From an uncultured Alistipes sp. (GTDB taxonomy: Bacteria; Bacteroidota; Bacteroidia; Bacteroidales; Rikenellaceae), in contig CAJUIE010000067.1 in the NCBI GenBank assembly GCA_910586375.1, positions 1 through 9,284 of the forward strand: 9,284 bases of DNA. The letters are read 5' to 3'. The notes beneath the pieces were generated by a model. That model had not been told where the DNA came from. It ran no database searches and saw only the letters and a list, made by a program, of their open reading frames with translations. How positions within the stretch are numbered: the stretch's first letter is position 1; each line of letters starts with the position of its first letter. Positions 1-7,615 of this stretch are shown one piece after another. A program made the translations under genes and the position numbers.

Positions 1-1108
1 ATGTAGTGCCCCGCACGATCGAGTCATCGACAAGCACCACACGTTTACCCCGCACAATCGACCGCACGGCCGAAAGTTTCATTCTTACGCCTTTTTCGCG
101 CAGTGCCTGTGAGGGTTGAATGAAGGTACGGGCGATATACTTGTTCTTGATAAGACCCATTTCATAAGGCAGGCCGCTCGCCTCAGCGTAACCCATAGCA
201 GCACTAAGGCTCGAATCGGGCACGCCAACCACAATGTCGGCCGCAGCCGGGGCCTCTCCGAAGAGCAGGCGCCCCGACTCCTTGCGGCAAGCATGGACGT
301 TGCACCCCTCAATATCGCTGTCGGGCCGCGCGAAGTAGATATACTCCATCGAGCACATCTGCCGCCGCTTGTACTGCGAATAATGAGACGAGCGTAAACC
401 GTGGGCATCGATGGTGACCACCTCGCCCGGCTCGACGTCACGCACAAACTCAGCACCCAGCACATCGAATGCGCAAGTCTCGCTCGAGACAACATAACCC
501 TCCCCCAAACGCCCGATCGATAAGGGCCGCAGGCCGTATTTATCGCGGCAGGCATAAATACGGTTGGCCGTCATGATAAGAAAGGCAAAAGCTCCTTCGA
601 GCATATTCAGAGCGTCGATGATGGCGTGGATGCGCGGCCGGTCGCGATACTTGGTCTCCTTCTTAATGAGGTGGGCCAGGATCTCGCTGTCCGACGACGA
701 CTGAAAGAGGCTGCCTTTGTTCTCCAAATAGTCGCGCAGCTGCGCCGAGTTGACGATGTTGCCATTATGGGCCAGAGCAAAGTCGCCCGTATTATGACGG
801 AAGAGAAAAGGTTGCACGTTCTCGATACCGCTGCCGCCAGCGGTCGAATAACGCACATGGCCAATGGCCGTCTTACCGGTCAGAGTTGCCAGATTAGGCT
901 CCTTGAATACCTCGGTCACCAACCCTTCGCCCTTGATGCGGCGGAGTTTGCCGCCCTCATCGACGCTGACGATGCCACACCCCTCCTGCCCGCGATGTTG
1001 CAAGGCATGAAGACCGTAATACGTGAGCGTCGGAGCATCCAGGACGCCATAGACACCGAACACGCCGCACTCCTCGTGCAACTCCCTGTCGATCATCGGA
1101 TTCTCCAT
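1..1108 (-). CDS. purF: Amidophosphoribosyltransferase PurF, C-terminus cut off by the window edge
   Basis: PurF catalyses the first committed purine step: PRPP plus glutamine gives 5-phosphoribosylamine. I translated 369 codons from ATG at 1108 with no stop; the frame leaves the window at base 1. A 13-residue N-terminal stretch precedes Cys14 in ECGVFGV. This fits the propeptide-processed family, in which that Cys becomes the N-terminal nucleophile of the Ntn glutaminase domain. Other glutaminase motifs are GHVRYSTAG (83-91), HNGNIVN (114-120) and SDSE (139-142). The phosphoribosyltransferase domain follows, with MEYIYFARPDS at 253-263 and the PRPP loop VVLVDDSIVRGTT at 357-369, which is the last thing visible. 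Cys252 lies where Bacillus-type enzymes have an Fe-S ligand, but the other ligands would be off-window, so a cluster is only possible. The start is 3 nt after the purC stop, implying co-transcription. An in-frame ATG at 1096 would shorten the propeptide by four residues. Confidence 0.97.
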   Translation of the reverse strand, partial: MENPMIDRELHEECGVFGVYGVLDAPTLTYYGLHALQHRGQEGCGIVSVDEGGKLRRIKGEGLVTEVFKEPNLATLTGKTAIGHVRYSTAGGSGIENVQPFLFRHNTGDFALAHNGNIVNSAQLRDYLENKGSLFQSSSDSEILAHLIKKETKYRDRPRIHAIIDALNMLEGAFAFLIMTANRIYACRDKYGLRPLSIGRLGEGYVVSSETCAFDVLGAEFVRDVEPGEVVTIDAHGLRSSHYSQYKRRQMCSMEYIYFARPDSDIEGCNVHACRKESGRLLFGEAPAAADIVVGVPDSSLSAAMGYAEASGLPYEMGLIKNKYIARTFIQPSQALREKGVRMKLSAVRSIVRGKRVVLVDDSIVRGTT

Positions 1109-1111
1109 CCT

Positions 1112-1828
1112 CTACTTCGTGATTTTGCGCAAACGCTCCAGAATCTCCTCGTAGGCCTCCCGCACCCGGCCCAGGTCGCGGCGAAAACGATCTTTATCGA
1201 GCTTCTCATTGGTCGTGGCGTCCCACAGACGGCACGTGTCGGGCGACACCTCGTCGGCCAGCACGATCTGACCGTCCGACGTCTTGCCAAATTCGATTTT
1301 AAAGTCAATGAGGCGAATGTTCATCTGCGCAAACAGCCCTTTGAGTACGTCGTTGATCCTGGCCGTCATGGCGTAGATCTCGGCCAGCTCCTCATAGGTA
1401 ACAGCTCCGAGCGCCACAGCGTGGTGGTCGTTGATCAAAGGATCGCCCAGCTCATCCTTCTTATAACAGATGTCGAAGATGACGTTCGAAGGCTCAGTGC
1501 CCTCCTCGATACCCAGACGCTGGGCCATCGATCCGGCGATGACGTTGCGCACGATCACCTCCAGCGGGATAATCGAAACCTTGCGGCAGAGCTGGTCGCG
1601 CTCATTGAGTGTCTCCACGTAGTGGGTCTTCACGCCAGCCTTGTGCAGCACCTTGAAAATCAAGGTCGAAATGGCGTTGTTCAGCACGCCCTTATTCTCG
1701 ATGGTGGCCTTCTTCACGTTGTTGAACGCCGTGGCCGCGTCCTTGTAATGGATGATGATCTTGTCGGGATCGTCGGTCAGAAATACCTGTTTTGCCTTGC
1801 CCTCATAGAGCATTTCGAGCTGTTTCAT
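1112..1828 (-). CDS. purC: SAICAR synthetase PurC
   Basis: Phosphoribosylaminoimidazole-succinocarboxamide synthase joins CAIR and aspartate using ATP, taking the product of PurE one step further. The protein is 238 residues, normal for the bacterial single-domain enzyme. Visible motifs are YEGKAK (8-13) at the nucleotide-binding N-terminus, PLEVIVRN (88-95), LIDFKIEFG (173-181) and LADEVSPDTCRLWD (190-203), which together span the two PurC signatures. The ATG at 1828 follows an A-rich leader (AAATAAAAAAGACC) with no Shine-Dalgarno sequence, as is common in Bacteroidota. The gene is 3 nt upstream of purF, so the two very likely form one transcript. A 169-bp spacer containing a terminator-like hairpin separates it from purL. 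Nothing in the protein looks abnormal. Confidence 0.97.
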   Translation of the reverse strand: MKQLEMLYEGKAKQVFLTDDPDKIIIHYKDAATAFNNVKKATIENKGVLNNAISTLIFKVLHKAGVKTHYVETLNERDQLCRKVSIIPLEVIVRNVIAGSMAQRLGIEEGTEPSNVIFDICYKKDELGDPLINDHHAVALGAVTYEELAEIYAMTARINDVLKGLFAQMNIRLIDFKIEFGKTSDGQIVLADEVSPDTCRLWDATTNEKLDKDRFRRDLGRVREAYEEILERLRKITK

Positions 1829-1865
1829 GGTCTTTTTTATTTAGTTCGGTTTCGTTTTTTCTTAT

Positions 1866-1899
1866 TCGGGCCCGACTCGCTGTCTGCCTTCAGGCAGAC
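1866..1899. repeat. Two palindromes in the purC 5' leader
   Basis: Positions 1882-1899 read GTCTGCCTTCAGGCAGAC, a perfect 7-bp stem with a TTCA loop (8 bp if the loop is counted as 2 nt). Positions 1866-1875 read TCGGGCCCGA, a perfect 10-bp palindrome. On the minus strand both lie between the end of purL and the purC start, 38 to 71 nt before the purC ATG. The hairpin is followed by TTTT only on the plus strand, where no gene reads into it. It could be a leader hairpin, an operator or a repeat remnant; the sequence does not decide. Confidence 0.5.
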
Positions 1900-1907
1900 T
1901 TTTCGCG

Positions 1908-1928
1908 ATAAAACTCCGGCGCAGCCGG
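1908..1928 (-). terminator. Possible intrinsic terminator downstream of purL
   Basis: On the minus strand CCGGC-TGC-GCCGG (stems 1924-1928 and 1916-1920) is followed by AGTTTTAT. It lies 70 nt past the purL stop. The stem is short (5 bp, all G-C) and the U-run has four residues, so termination may be partial and allow read-through to purC and purF. The same hairpin forms one half of the dual-hairpin repeat. Confidence 0.45.
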
Positions 1929-1958
1929 GCGGGCCTTCGCCTCCCGCCGCGGAGGCCC
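1916..1958. repeat. Dual-hairpin intergenic repeat, copy A
   Basis: Two adjacent stem-loops lie in the purC-purL spacer. The first is CCGGC-GCA-GCCGG (1916-1928). After a GC spacer comes a 28-nt second hairpin (1931-1958) with GGGCC/GGCCC arms. Copies B (5884-5929) and C (7912-7958) have the same layout, the same 28-nt second hairpin, and arms that differ by paired changes (GGGCC/GGCCC here, GAGCC/GGCTC there). By my hand count the second hairpin matches copy C at 19 of 28 positions. I do not recognise the family. Confidence 0.6.
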
Positions 1959-1997
1959 GCACTCTGTGCGTCCTCTCCGCAGTCTTCGGCCCGCGTT

Positions 1998-4900
1998 TCA
2001 CCTTTCACCTTTCCGGAAATACGCCACCGCATTTCCGAAGAGGTCTTGCCGCTTGTTACCATCGATGTTCTTGTAGAGGTTCTCCTCCCAACGCTCCGTG
2101 TGGCCCATCTTGCCCAGAATGCGTCCGTCAGGCGAAAGGATGCCTTCGATGGCGTACGACGAGCCGTTGGGATTCCACGGCGCCTCCGAGGTCGCCTCGC
2201 CGTCGGGCCCCGCATACTGAAAAGCCACCTGCCCCGCCTCGAAAAGCCGGCGGGCCAGTTCTTCGCTCACCACGAATTTGCCTTCGCCGTGGCTCACGGC
2301 GATGCTGTGCAGCTCGCCCGGCTCGAAGCCGGCCAGCCAGGGCGACGCGACGGAAGCCACACGCGTGGTCACCACCTGCGAGATATGACGGTTGATATCG
2401 TTGCGGAAAAGCGTGGGCGACTCCTCGGTCACCATGCCCAGACGACCGTAGGGCAGCAGGCCCGACTTGACCAGCGCCTGAAAACCGTTGCAAATGCCCA
2501 GAACCAGACCGCCACGGTCGAGCAGGGCGTGGATCGCGCTCCTTATCTTGTCGTTGTTCAGGACGTTCACAATGAATTTGGCGCTTCCGTCGGGTTCGTC
2601 GCCCGCAGAGAAACCGCCGCTCAGCACGAAGATATGGCAGCGGTCGATATGCGCCCGCATCTCGTCGATCGAGCGCAGAATGTCATCGCCCCCGAGGTTG
2701 CACAACACGCTCATCTCCACCTCGGCGCCCGCCCGGCGGAACGCCTTGGCCGTATCGTAGTCGCAGTTGGTGCCCGGGAAAACCGGCAGATAGGCCACCG
2801 GATGCTCCACCACCGGGCCCGGATAGGCGACGACGCCCGTACAGGGTTCGGCCGTCATGACCTCGGCCCGGTTGTCGCCCTTATCGGGGTAGACCGTTGC
2901 GAAACGCTCCGTATTGGCCCGGTAGAGTTCATCGAGCGGTATCCGCACGCCATTCACCGTCAGCGCCTTGTCCTCCACGGTCTCGCCCAGGAACTCGGCC
3001 GCCGGGAATTCCAGCGCCTCCGTGGCCTCGACGACAATCGAGCCATAGGCATATTCGTAGAGCTTCATTTCGTCCATCGTTATCGCAGCGCCCACTTCGT
3101 TGCCGAACGCCATCTTGGCCAACGCCTCGCCCACGCCGCCGAAACCCACCGACCAGCCCGCGACAATCCGCCCTGTCTCAATCTGCTCGCTGACAAATGT
3201 GAAGTTGCGCCTGAGCTGCTCCGTATCGGGCATACCCATAGCACGCGGAGTATGACGGACGATATAAATCTTGTGCCCCTGTGCCTTGAACTCGGGCGAA
3301 ATGACCCGCCGGGCGTCGACCGTCGTAATGCCAAAGGCCATCAACATGGGCGGAACATTTATATCCCGAAACGTCCCCGACATCGAATCCTTGCCCCCGA
3401 TCGAAGGGAGCCCCAGCTCAACCTGCATCCGCAGCGCCCCAAGCAAAGCCGCCAGCGGCTTGCCCCACGAACGGGCGTCGCGCGTCATGCGCTCGAAATA
3501 CTCCTGATAGGAATAACGCATCCGCTCGTAGCGCCCCCCCGCAGCTACTACCTTCGTCGCGGCCTCAATCACGGCATATGCCGCCCCATGATAAGGACTC
3601 CACGAAGCGACGAACGGATTGTAACCGTGGGCCATGATGCTCGCCGTGTCGGTATAACCGTCGACGGGCAGTTTCTGCACCGACACCTGCGTCTCGGTTC
3701 GCTGCGTCCGACCGCCGTAGGGCAACAGCACCGTCGAGCGGCCAATGGTCGAGTCGAACATCTCAACAAGGCCCCGTTGCGAAAGCACGTTGTCGTCTTT
3801 CAGATTGTTGACGAAGCGCTCCGCCAGGTCGGCGCCAGCCACCGTACGCGCAAAGGGTCCCCGCTCCTCCACGGCACCGATCCGCGCCTCGGCGAAGTGA
3901 CGAGCACCCGCCGAGTCAATAAATTCACGGCTCAGGTCAACCACCTTGCGGTCGCCATAAAACATTCGCATACGGCCCGTCGCGGTGACGTCGGCCACCT
4001 CGACCGCCTCGATGTTCTCCTCGCGACAGTAACGCATGAACTCCCCGACATCCCCGGGCTCGACCACTACGGCCATGCGCTCCTGCGACTCGCTGATGGC
4101 CAGTTCGGTGGCGTTCAGTCCACTGTATTTGGTCTTCACGCGGTCAAGGTAGATGTCCAGCCCGTCGGCCAATTCGCCAATGGCCACGCTCACGCCGCCC
4201 GCACCAAAATCGTTCGACTTCTTGATCAGGCGCGTCACCTCCCGACGACGGAACAGCCGCTCCAGCTTGCGTTCTTCGGGTGCATTGCCCTTCTGCACCT
4301 CGCTGCCGCAAGTTTCGAGCGAATGCGCATCATGCTCTTTCGACGAACCCGTCGCACCACCTATGCCATCACGGCCTGTACGGCCGCCCAACATAATGAT
4401 CTTGTCGCCCGGAGCAGGCTTTTCGCGCCGTACATGGTCGGCTTTGACCGCTCCGACAACCGCACCGACCTCCAGACGTTTGGCGACATAGGCGTCGTGG
4501 TAAATCTCACGCACGTGGGTCGTGGCCAGACCGATCTGGTTGCCATAGCTCGAATAACCGGCCGCAGCTTTCTTCGAAATAACGTTCTGGGGCAGCTTAC
4601 CGGGCAACGTCTGGCTTACCGGGCAGTAGATGTCGCCCGCACCCGTTACGCGCATGGCCTGATAAACATAACTACGACCCGACAGCGGATCGCGGATAGC
4701 GCCGCCCAGACAGGTCGAAGCACCGCCGAAAGGCTCGATCTCCGTGGGATGGTTGTGGGTCTCGTTCTTGAACTGCAAGAGCCACTGCTCGGTGCAACCG
4801 TCGACATCGACGTCGACGAAGACCGAACAAGCGTTGTTCTCGTCGCTGACCTCCAGGTCGTCGAGCAGGCCGCGCTGCCGCAGACAACGGGCACCGATCG

Positions 4901-5711
4901 TCGCCATATCCATCAGGCAGAGGCTTTTATGCTCGCGGCCCAGCTCGCGGCGAATGCGAAGATACAAGGCCAGCGAATCTTCCAGCTCCTCTTTGAGGAA
5001 CGATTCCTCGACCGTGATGCCCGTGAGCTCGGTGGTGAAGGTCGTGTGACGGCAGTGGTCGCTCCAATAGGTGTCCAAGATGCGCAGCTCCGTCTCGTAG
5101 GGATCGCGCCCCTCCCCGCGGAAGTAGCGCACCACTTCGCGCAGGTCGTCGGCATTCATGGCCAGTCCCCACGCCTTGCAGCAGTCTTGCAAGCCGACAT
5201 CCGTCAGGTCACGAAAACCCTCCAGCATCCCCACGGGTTTCACTTCGGCCTGCTCCTGTTCACTCAGCACGTCAAGGTTCTTTTCGCGTGCCTCGACGGC
5301 ATTAATATAGTAGCGTTTAATACGGGCCAGCTCTTCATCGCCCACCGAACCGTCGAAGACAAGCAGCTTTGACGAGCGGATACGCACGTCGGCCTCGGGG
5401 TCAATCAGACGCACGCAGTCGATGGCCGATGCGGCCCGCTGGTCGAACTGCCCCGGCAGGAACTCCACGGCCAGATAGCGGCACCCTGTCAGGTCACACG
5501 TGTCGGTCACCGTGTCGGTCACCCGCTCGCCGAAAACCGCATAACGGCTCTTCTCCACGAGCTCCTCGCTGAATCCGAAAAGGTCGTAGACATTCAGCAG
5601 ACGCAGGCTCTGCAACTCCAACCCCAGATTGGCGTTCAACTCGCGCCTGAGACTCTCGGCCTCCACCCGGAACCAGGGCTTCTTCTCGACGTAAATACGA
5701 TAGTTTTTCAT
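1998..5711 (-). CDS. purL: Phosphoribosylformylglycinamidine synthase PurL, large single-chain form
   Basis: PurL converts FGAR, glutamine and ATP to FGAM. The protein is 1237 residues from ATG at 5711, matching the large type in which PurS-like, synthase and glutaminase parts are fused. The N-terminal PurS-like region comes first, then the linker signature YWSDHCRHTTF (215-225). The synthase core begins with ETHNHP (317-322), and PSIGGKDSMS marks its second half. The C-terminal class I glutaminase has SGGFSAGDE, nucleophile Cys1074 in LGICNGFQAL, and a His1204/Glu1206 pair in GHTER, corresponding to the His-Pro-Glu of the E. coli enzyme. An in-frame GTG at 5735 would add eight residues. I prefer the ATG because MKNYRIYVEKK is a natural start and AGAAGAGA lies upstream as a plausible ribosome-binding site. 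The gene appears separate from purEK and purCF, flanked by spacers of 277 and 169 bp. I saw no convincing promoter for it. Confidence 0.96.
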   Translation of the reverse strand: MKNYRIYVEKKPWFRVEAESLRRELNANLGLELQSLRLLNVYDLFGFSEELVEKSRYAVFGERVTDTVTDTCDLTGCRYLAVEFLPGQFDQRAASAIDCVRLIDPEADVRIRSSKLLVFDGSVGDEELARIKRYYINAVEAREKNLDVLSEQEQAEVKPVGMLEGFRDLTDVGLQDCCKAWGLAMNADDLREVVRYFRGEGRDPYETELRILDTYWSDHCRHTTFTTELTGITVEESFLKEELEDSLALYLRIRRELGREHKSLCLMDMATIGARCLRQRGLLDDLEVSDENNACSVFVDVDVDGCTEQWLLQFKNETHNHPTEIEPFGGASTCLGGAIRDPLSGRSYVYQAMRVTGAGDIYCPVSQTLPGKLPQNVISKKAAAGYSSYGNQIGLATTHVREIYHDAYVAKRLEVGAVVGAVKADHVRREKPAPGDKIIMLGGRTGRDGIGGATGSSKEHDAHSLETCGSEVQKGNAPEERKLERLFRRREVTRLIKKSNDFGAGGVSVAIGELADGLDIYLDRVKTKYSGLNATELAISESQERMAVVVEPGDVGEFMRYCREENIEAVEVADVTATGRMRMFYGDRKVVDLSREFIDSAGARHFAEARIGAVEERGPFARTVAGADLAERFVNNLKDDNVLSQRGLVEMFDSTIGRSTVLLPYGGRTQRTETQVSVQKLPVDGYTDTASIMAHGYNPFVASWSPYHGAAYAVIEAATKVVAAGGRYERMRYSYQEYFERMTRDARSWGKPLAALLGALRMQVELGLPSIGGKDSMSGTFRDINVPPMLMAFGITTVDARRVISPEFKAQGHKIYIVRHTPRAMGMPDTEQLRRNFTFVSEQIETGRIVAGWSVGFGGVGEALAKMAFGNEVGAAITMDEMKLYEYAYGSIVVEATEALEFPAAEFLGETVEDKALTVNGVRIPLDELYRANTERFATVYPDKGDNRAEVMTAEPCTGVVAYPGPVVEHPVAYLPVFPGTNCDYDTAKAFRRAGAEVEMSVLCNLGGDDILRSIDEMRAHIDRCHIFVLSGGFSAGDEPDGSAKFIVNVLNNDKIRSAIHALLDRGGLVLGICNGFQALVKSGLLPYGRLGMVTEESPTLFRNDINRHISQVVTTRVASVASPWLAGFEPGELHSIAVSHGEGKFVVSEELARRLFEAGQVAFQYAGPDGEATSEAPWNPNGSSYAIEGILSPDGRILGKMGHTERWEENLYKNIDGNKRQDLFGNAVAYFRKGER

Positions 5712-5804
5712 TATTTCGGTCTCTTCTGTTTTCACTTTCGAATCATACTATTCGCGGGCCGGAACCGGTAAGGCGAGACATAGCGTGCAAACCTTTCCCT
5801 TTTT

Positions 5805-5836
5805 GTCGTCCTGAGGAGCGAAGCGACGAAGTATCT
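5805..5836. repeat. Dispersed repeat of the CCTGAGGAGCGAAGCGACGAAG type
   Basis: The core reads GTCGTCCTGAGGAGCGAAGC and continues with GACGAAGTATCT. It closely resembles a short repeat I recall from intergenic regions of many unrelated bacteria (TCATCCTGAG...GAAGCGA...GAAGGATCT). The ends pair (TCGTC/GACGA), so it can fold as a hairpin. It lies in the purK-purL spacer, about 95 nt before the purL ATG on the minus strand. This is recognition from memory, not a database match. Confidence 0.5.
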
Positions 5837-5858
5837 ATTGTTGAGCCGGAACACCTCA

Positions 5859-5873
5859 AAAAATGTCATTTTT
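5859..5873. promoter_or_regulatory. AT-rich palindrome upstream of purL
   Basis: AAAAATG-T-CATTTTT is a perfect 15-bp palindrome about a single central base. It lies about 150 nt upstream of the purL ATG, between repeat copy B and the dispersed repeat at 5805. It could be an operator or simply an AT-rich hairpin. No matching promoter elements were found next to it, so the assignment is weak. Confidence 0.25.
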
Positions 5874-5883
5874 GCGTCAAAGT

Positions 5884-5929
5884 CCGACCTTTAGGTCGGG
5901 CGAGCCGGAGCCACCCCCGGCGTAGGCTC
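5884..5929. repeat. Dual-hairpin intergenic repeat, copy B
   Basis: The first hairpin is CCGACC-TTTA-GGTCGG (5884-5899). The second is a 28-nt hairpin (5902-5929) with GAGCC/GGCTC arms, extendable to 7 bp as GCGAGCC/GGCTCGC. The element lies 60 nt past the purK stop on the minus strand. By hand count its second hairpin matches copy C at 23 of 28 positions. On the minus strand the first hairpin is followed by ACTTTGACG, at best a weak terminator after purEK. Similarity to copy A seems to extend toward the upstream gene end (a GAAAGGT-GAAAG-TGAAA stretch near 5965-5985 and near 1996-2013). Confidence 0.6.
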
Positions 5930-5988
5930 GCGCTCGGCGCTCCCCCACGCTGGCTTCGTCTCTCCCTTTCATCTTTCAACCTTTCGCT

Positions 5989-7080
5989 TTAAGAAAACCT
6001 CCCGGCCCAGCGGGCGGCAAACTCCGCTGCCGTGCTCCCCACAAACGTTATATGGCCCATCTTGCGCCGGGGGCGGCTTTCGCGCTTGCCGTAAAGATGA
6101 ACATAGACCCCCTCGTGCCCTTCAGCCTCTATCACCCGAGCTGCTTCAAGGTCTCGGCCCAGAATATTTTTCATCACTGTGGGCGCCACGATCTGCGGCT
6201 CCTCCAACGGTTCTCCCACCAGAAAACGCACAAGCTCGCGGTATTGGTTGGTCGTGCAACCCTCAATGGTCCAGTGACCCGAGTTGTGGGGCCGCGGCGC
6301 CATCTCGTTGAAATAGAAACTATCGCCCTTCACGAAGAGCTCCACAGCCAGAATACCCACATAGCCGCACCCACGCATGAAATCCTCTCCCGCCTGACGC
6401 ATCCGCGCCTCCAAATCTGGCGAGAGCCCTTCGGCCGACACGAAGCAGAGGTCCAGAATGCCGTCACGATGCACGTTGCGGCCCACAGGAAAGGTCACGA
6501 TCCGCACACCGTCCGAAACCATCACAAGGCTTACCTCGTAGTCGAAATCAACGAACCGCTCCAGAATGCAGGGCACCGTCAGCAGCGACAGAGCATTCGC
6601 AACGTCGACCTCGGAACGCAGCACTGCCTGTCCGTGACCATCATAACCTAAAGTTCTCGTTTTCAAAACGCAAGGATAACCCACCTCAACCAACGCTTCA
6701 TGTAATCCCCGCTCATCATCAACCGCCCGATAATCGGGCGTCGCAAATCCGTGAGCCCGGGCATTATCCTTCTCGCGCAGGCGATCCTGAGAATCATACA
6801 ACGGACTGTATCCCTGAGGAATATTATATTTCTCAACAAGCGGAACCAGCACCTCGCCGGGAACGTTCTCGAACTCGTAAGTAACGGCGTCGCACTGCCG
6901 GCACAGCTGCTCCAGAGCCACAGCATCGTCATAGGCCGCGACAATACACCTGTCGCACACGGCAAAGGCCGGAGCATCGGGCGCCGGATCGAGCGTAATG
7001 GTATGCACCCCGAGTTTTTGCGCCTCCTCCGCGATCATCAACCCCAGCTGGCCTCCTCCTATGATACCGATGGTCTTCAT
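5989..7080 (-). CDS. purK: N5-carboxyaminoimidazole ribonucleotide synthase PurK
   Basis: PurK uses ATP and bicarbonate to carboxylate AIR to N5-CAIR, which PurE then rearranges. The protein is 363 residues, typical of the ATP-grasp PurK family. The N-terminal domain opens with the glycine loop GGGQLG (8-13), then TYEFENVP (67-74). The ATP-grasp body contains TRTLGYDGHGQ (141-151), ILERFVDFDYEVSLV from 172, and the metal/ATP-site signature NEMAPRPHNSGH (258-269) followed by TNQYRE. The C-terminal KMGHITF (340-346) is also characteristic. The ATG at 7080 is one base after the purE stop (TAG-G-ATG), which indicates translational coupling. All expected motifs are present and the length is full. 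Downstream lies a 277-bp spacer with repeat copy B, so purEK may be its own transcription unit. Confidence 0.97.
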   Translation of the reverse strand: MKTIGIIGGGQLGLMIAEEAQKLGVHTITLDPAPDAPAFAVCDRCIVAAYDDAVALEQLCRQCDAVTYEFENVPGEVLVPLVEKYNIPQGYSPLYDSQDRLREKDNARAHGFATPDYRAVDDERGLHEALVEVGYPCVLKTRTLGYDGHGQAVLRSEVDVANALSLLTVPCILERFVDFDYEVSLVMVSDGVRIVTFPVGRNVHRDGILDLCFVSAEGLSPDLEARMRQAGEDFMRGCGYVGILAVELFVKGDSFYFNEMAPRPHNSGHWTIEGCTTNQYRELVRFLVGEPLEEPQIVAPTVMKNILGRDLEAARVIEAEGHEGVYVHLYGKRESRPRRKMGHITFVGSTAAEFAARWAGRFS

Positions 7081-7081
7081 C

Positions 7082-7549
7082 CTAAAGTTCGGCTTTCAGT
7101 ACGTCGGACGTCTGCTTCGCACGGAACGCTTCGAGCTTATCGGCCAGCACCCGGTCCTGCAGGGCAAGGATCGAAACAGCGAGCAGCGCGGCGTTCTTCG
7201 CTCCGTTGATGGCCGTCGTGGCCACAGGCACCCCGGCCGGCATCTGCACGATCGAGAGCAACGAGTCGAGCCCGTTCAAGGTCCGCGACTTGACCGGAAC
7301 CCCCACTACCGGCAGCGTCGTCATCGAGGCCACCATGCCCGGCAGATGGGCCGCACCGCCTGCACCGGCGATGATGACTCCCAGACCGCGGCTACGGGCC
7401 GTCCTGGCGTATTCGCACAACAGGTCGGGCGTACGGTGTGCGCTCACGACCCGTTTTTCGAACTCCACGCCGAACTCCTCGAGCGTACGCACGGCCTCAG
7501 ACATCACCTCGTAATCGCTCGTCGAGCCCATGATTACTCCTACCTTCAT
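7082..7549 (-). CDS. purE: N5-CAIR mutase PurE, class I
   Basis: PurE moves the carboxylate of N5-CAIR from nitrogen to carbon, giving CAIR. The 155-residue length and the adjacent purK both point to the class I (N5-CAIR mutase) enzyme rather than the direct AIR carboxylase. Motifs are MGSTSD (7-12) at the phosphate-binding N-terminus, SAHRTP (36-41) with the conserved active-site His38, AGAGGAAHLPGM (61-72) and QMPAGVPVAT (102-111). The ATG at 7549 has GGGAG 3 nt upstream, with AGGAG about 20 nt further up. It is the first gene after a promoter, a structured leader and an intrinsic terminator whose U-run ends about 30 nt before the start codon. Its expression is therefore probably set by read-through or by a second promoter. 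Confidence 0.97.
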   Translation of the reverse strand: MKVGVIMGSTSDYEVMSEAVRTLEEFGVEFEKRVVSAHRTPDLLCEYARTARSRGLGVIIAGAGGAAHLPGMVASMTTLPVVGVPVKSRTLNGLDSLLSIVQMPAGVPVATTAINGAKNAALLAVSILALQDRVLADKLEAFRAKQTSDVLKAEL

Positions 7550-7582
7550 CTTCTCCCAGATTTCTTTGATCTCCTATAAAGC

Positions 7583-7615
7583 AAAACCGCCGCGACATGT
7601 TTATGTCGTGGCGGT
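7583..7615 (-). terminator. Intrinsic terminator ahead of purE
   Basis: On the minus strand the arms 7603-7615 and 7586-7598 form a stem of about 13 bp with one A-C mismatch, an AAAC loop and a following TTTTGCTTTAT. The purE ATG is 34 nt beyond its edge. No gene reads in from the immediate upstream side, and pyrB already has its own terminator near 8020. This hairpin therefore most likely ends the leader RNA, either as a stand-alone transcript or as an attenuator for purEK. Confidence 0.8.

Noticed and set aside
626..2395. Plus-strand open frame of 589 codons opposite purF, purC and the end of purL
   Set aside because: It runs antisense across three real features and their spacers, has no recognisable domain, and its C-terminal part is low-complexity Pro/Arg/Ser sequence.
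2046..5372. Plus-strand open frame of 1108 codons opposite purL
   Set aside because: It is antisense to a clear PurL reading frame. Its product is rich in Arg, His and Gln with no domain, which is the expected mirror of a GC-rich coding sequence.
5712..5800. Promoter for purL using TTTG near 5790 or TATGATTCG near 5745
   Set aside because: The TTTG has no TAnnTTTG partner at about 19-21 nt, and TATGATTCG departs from the -7 consensus.
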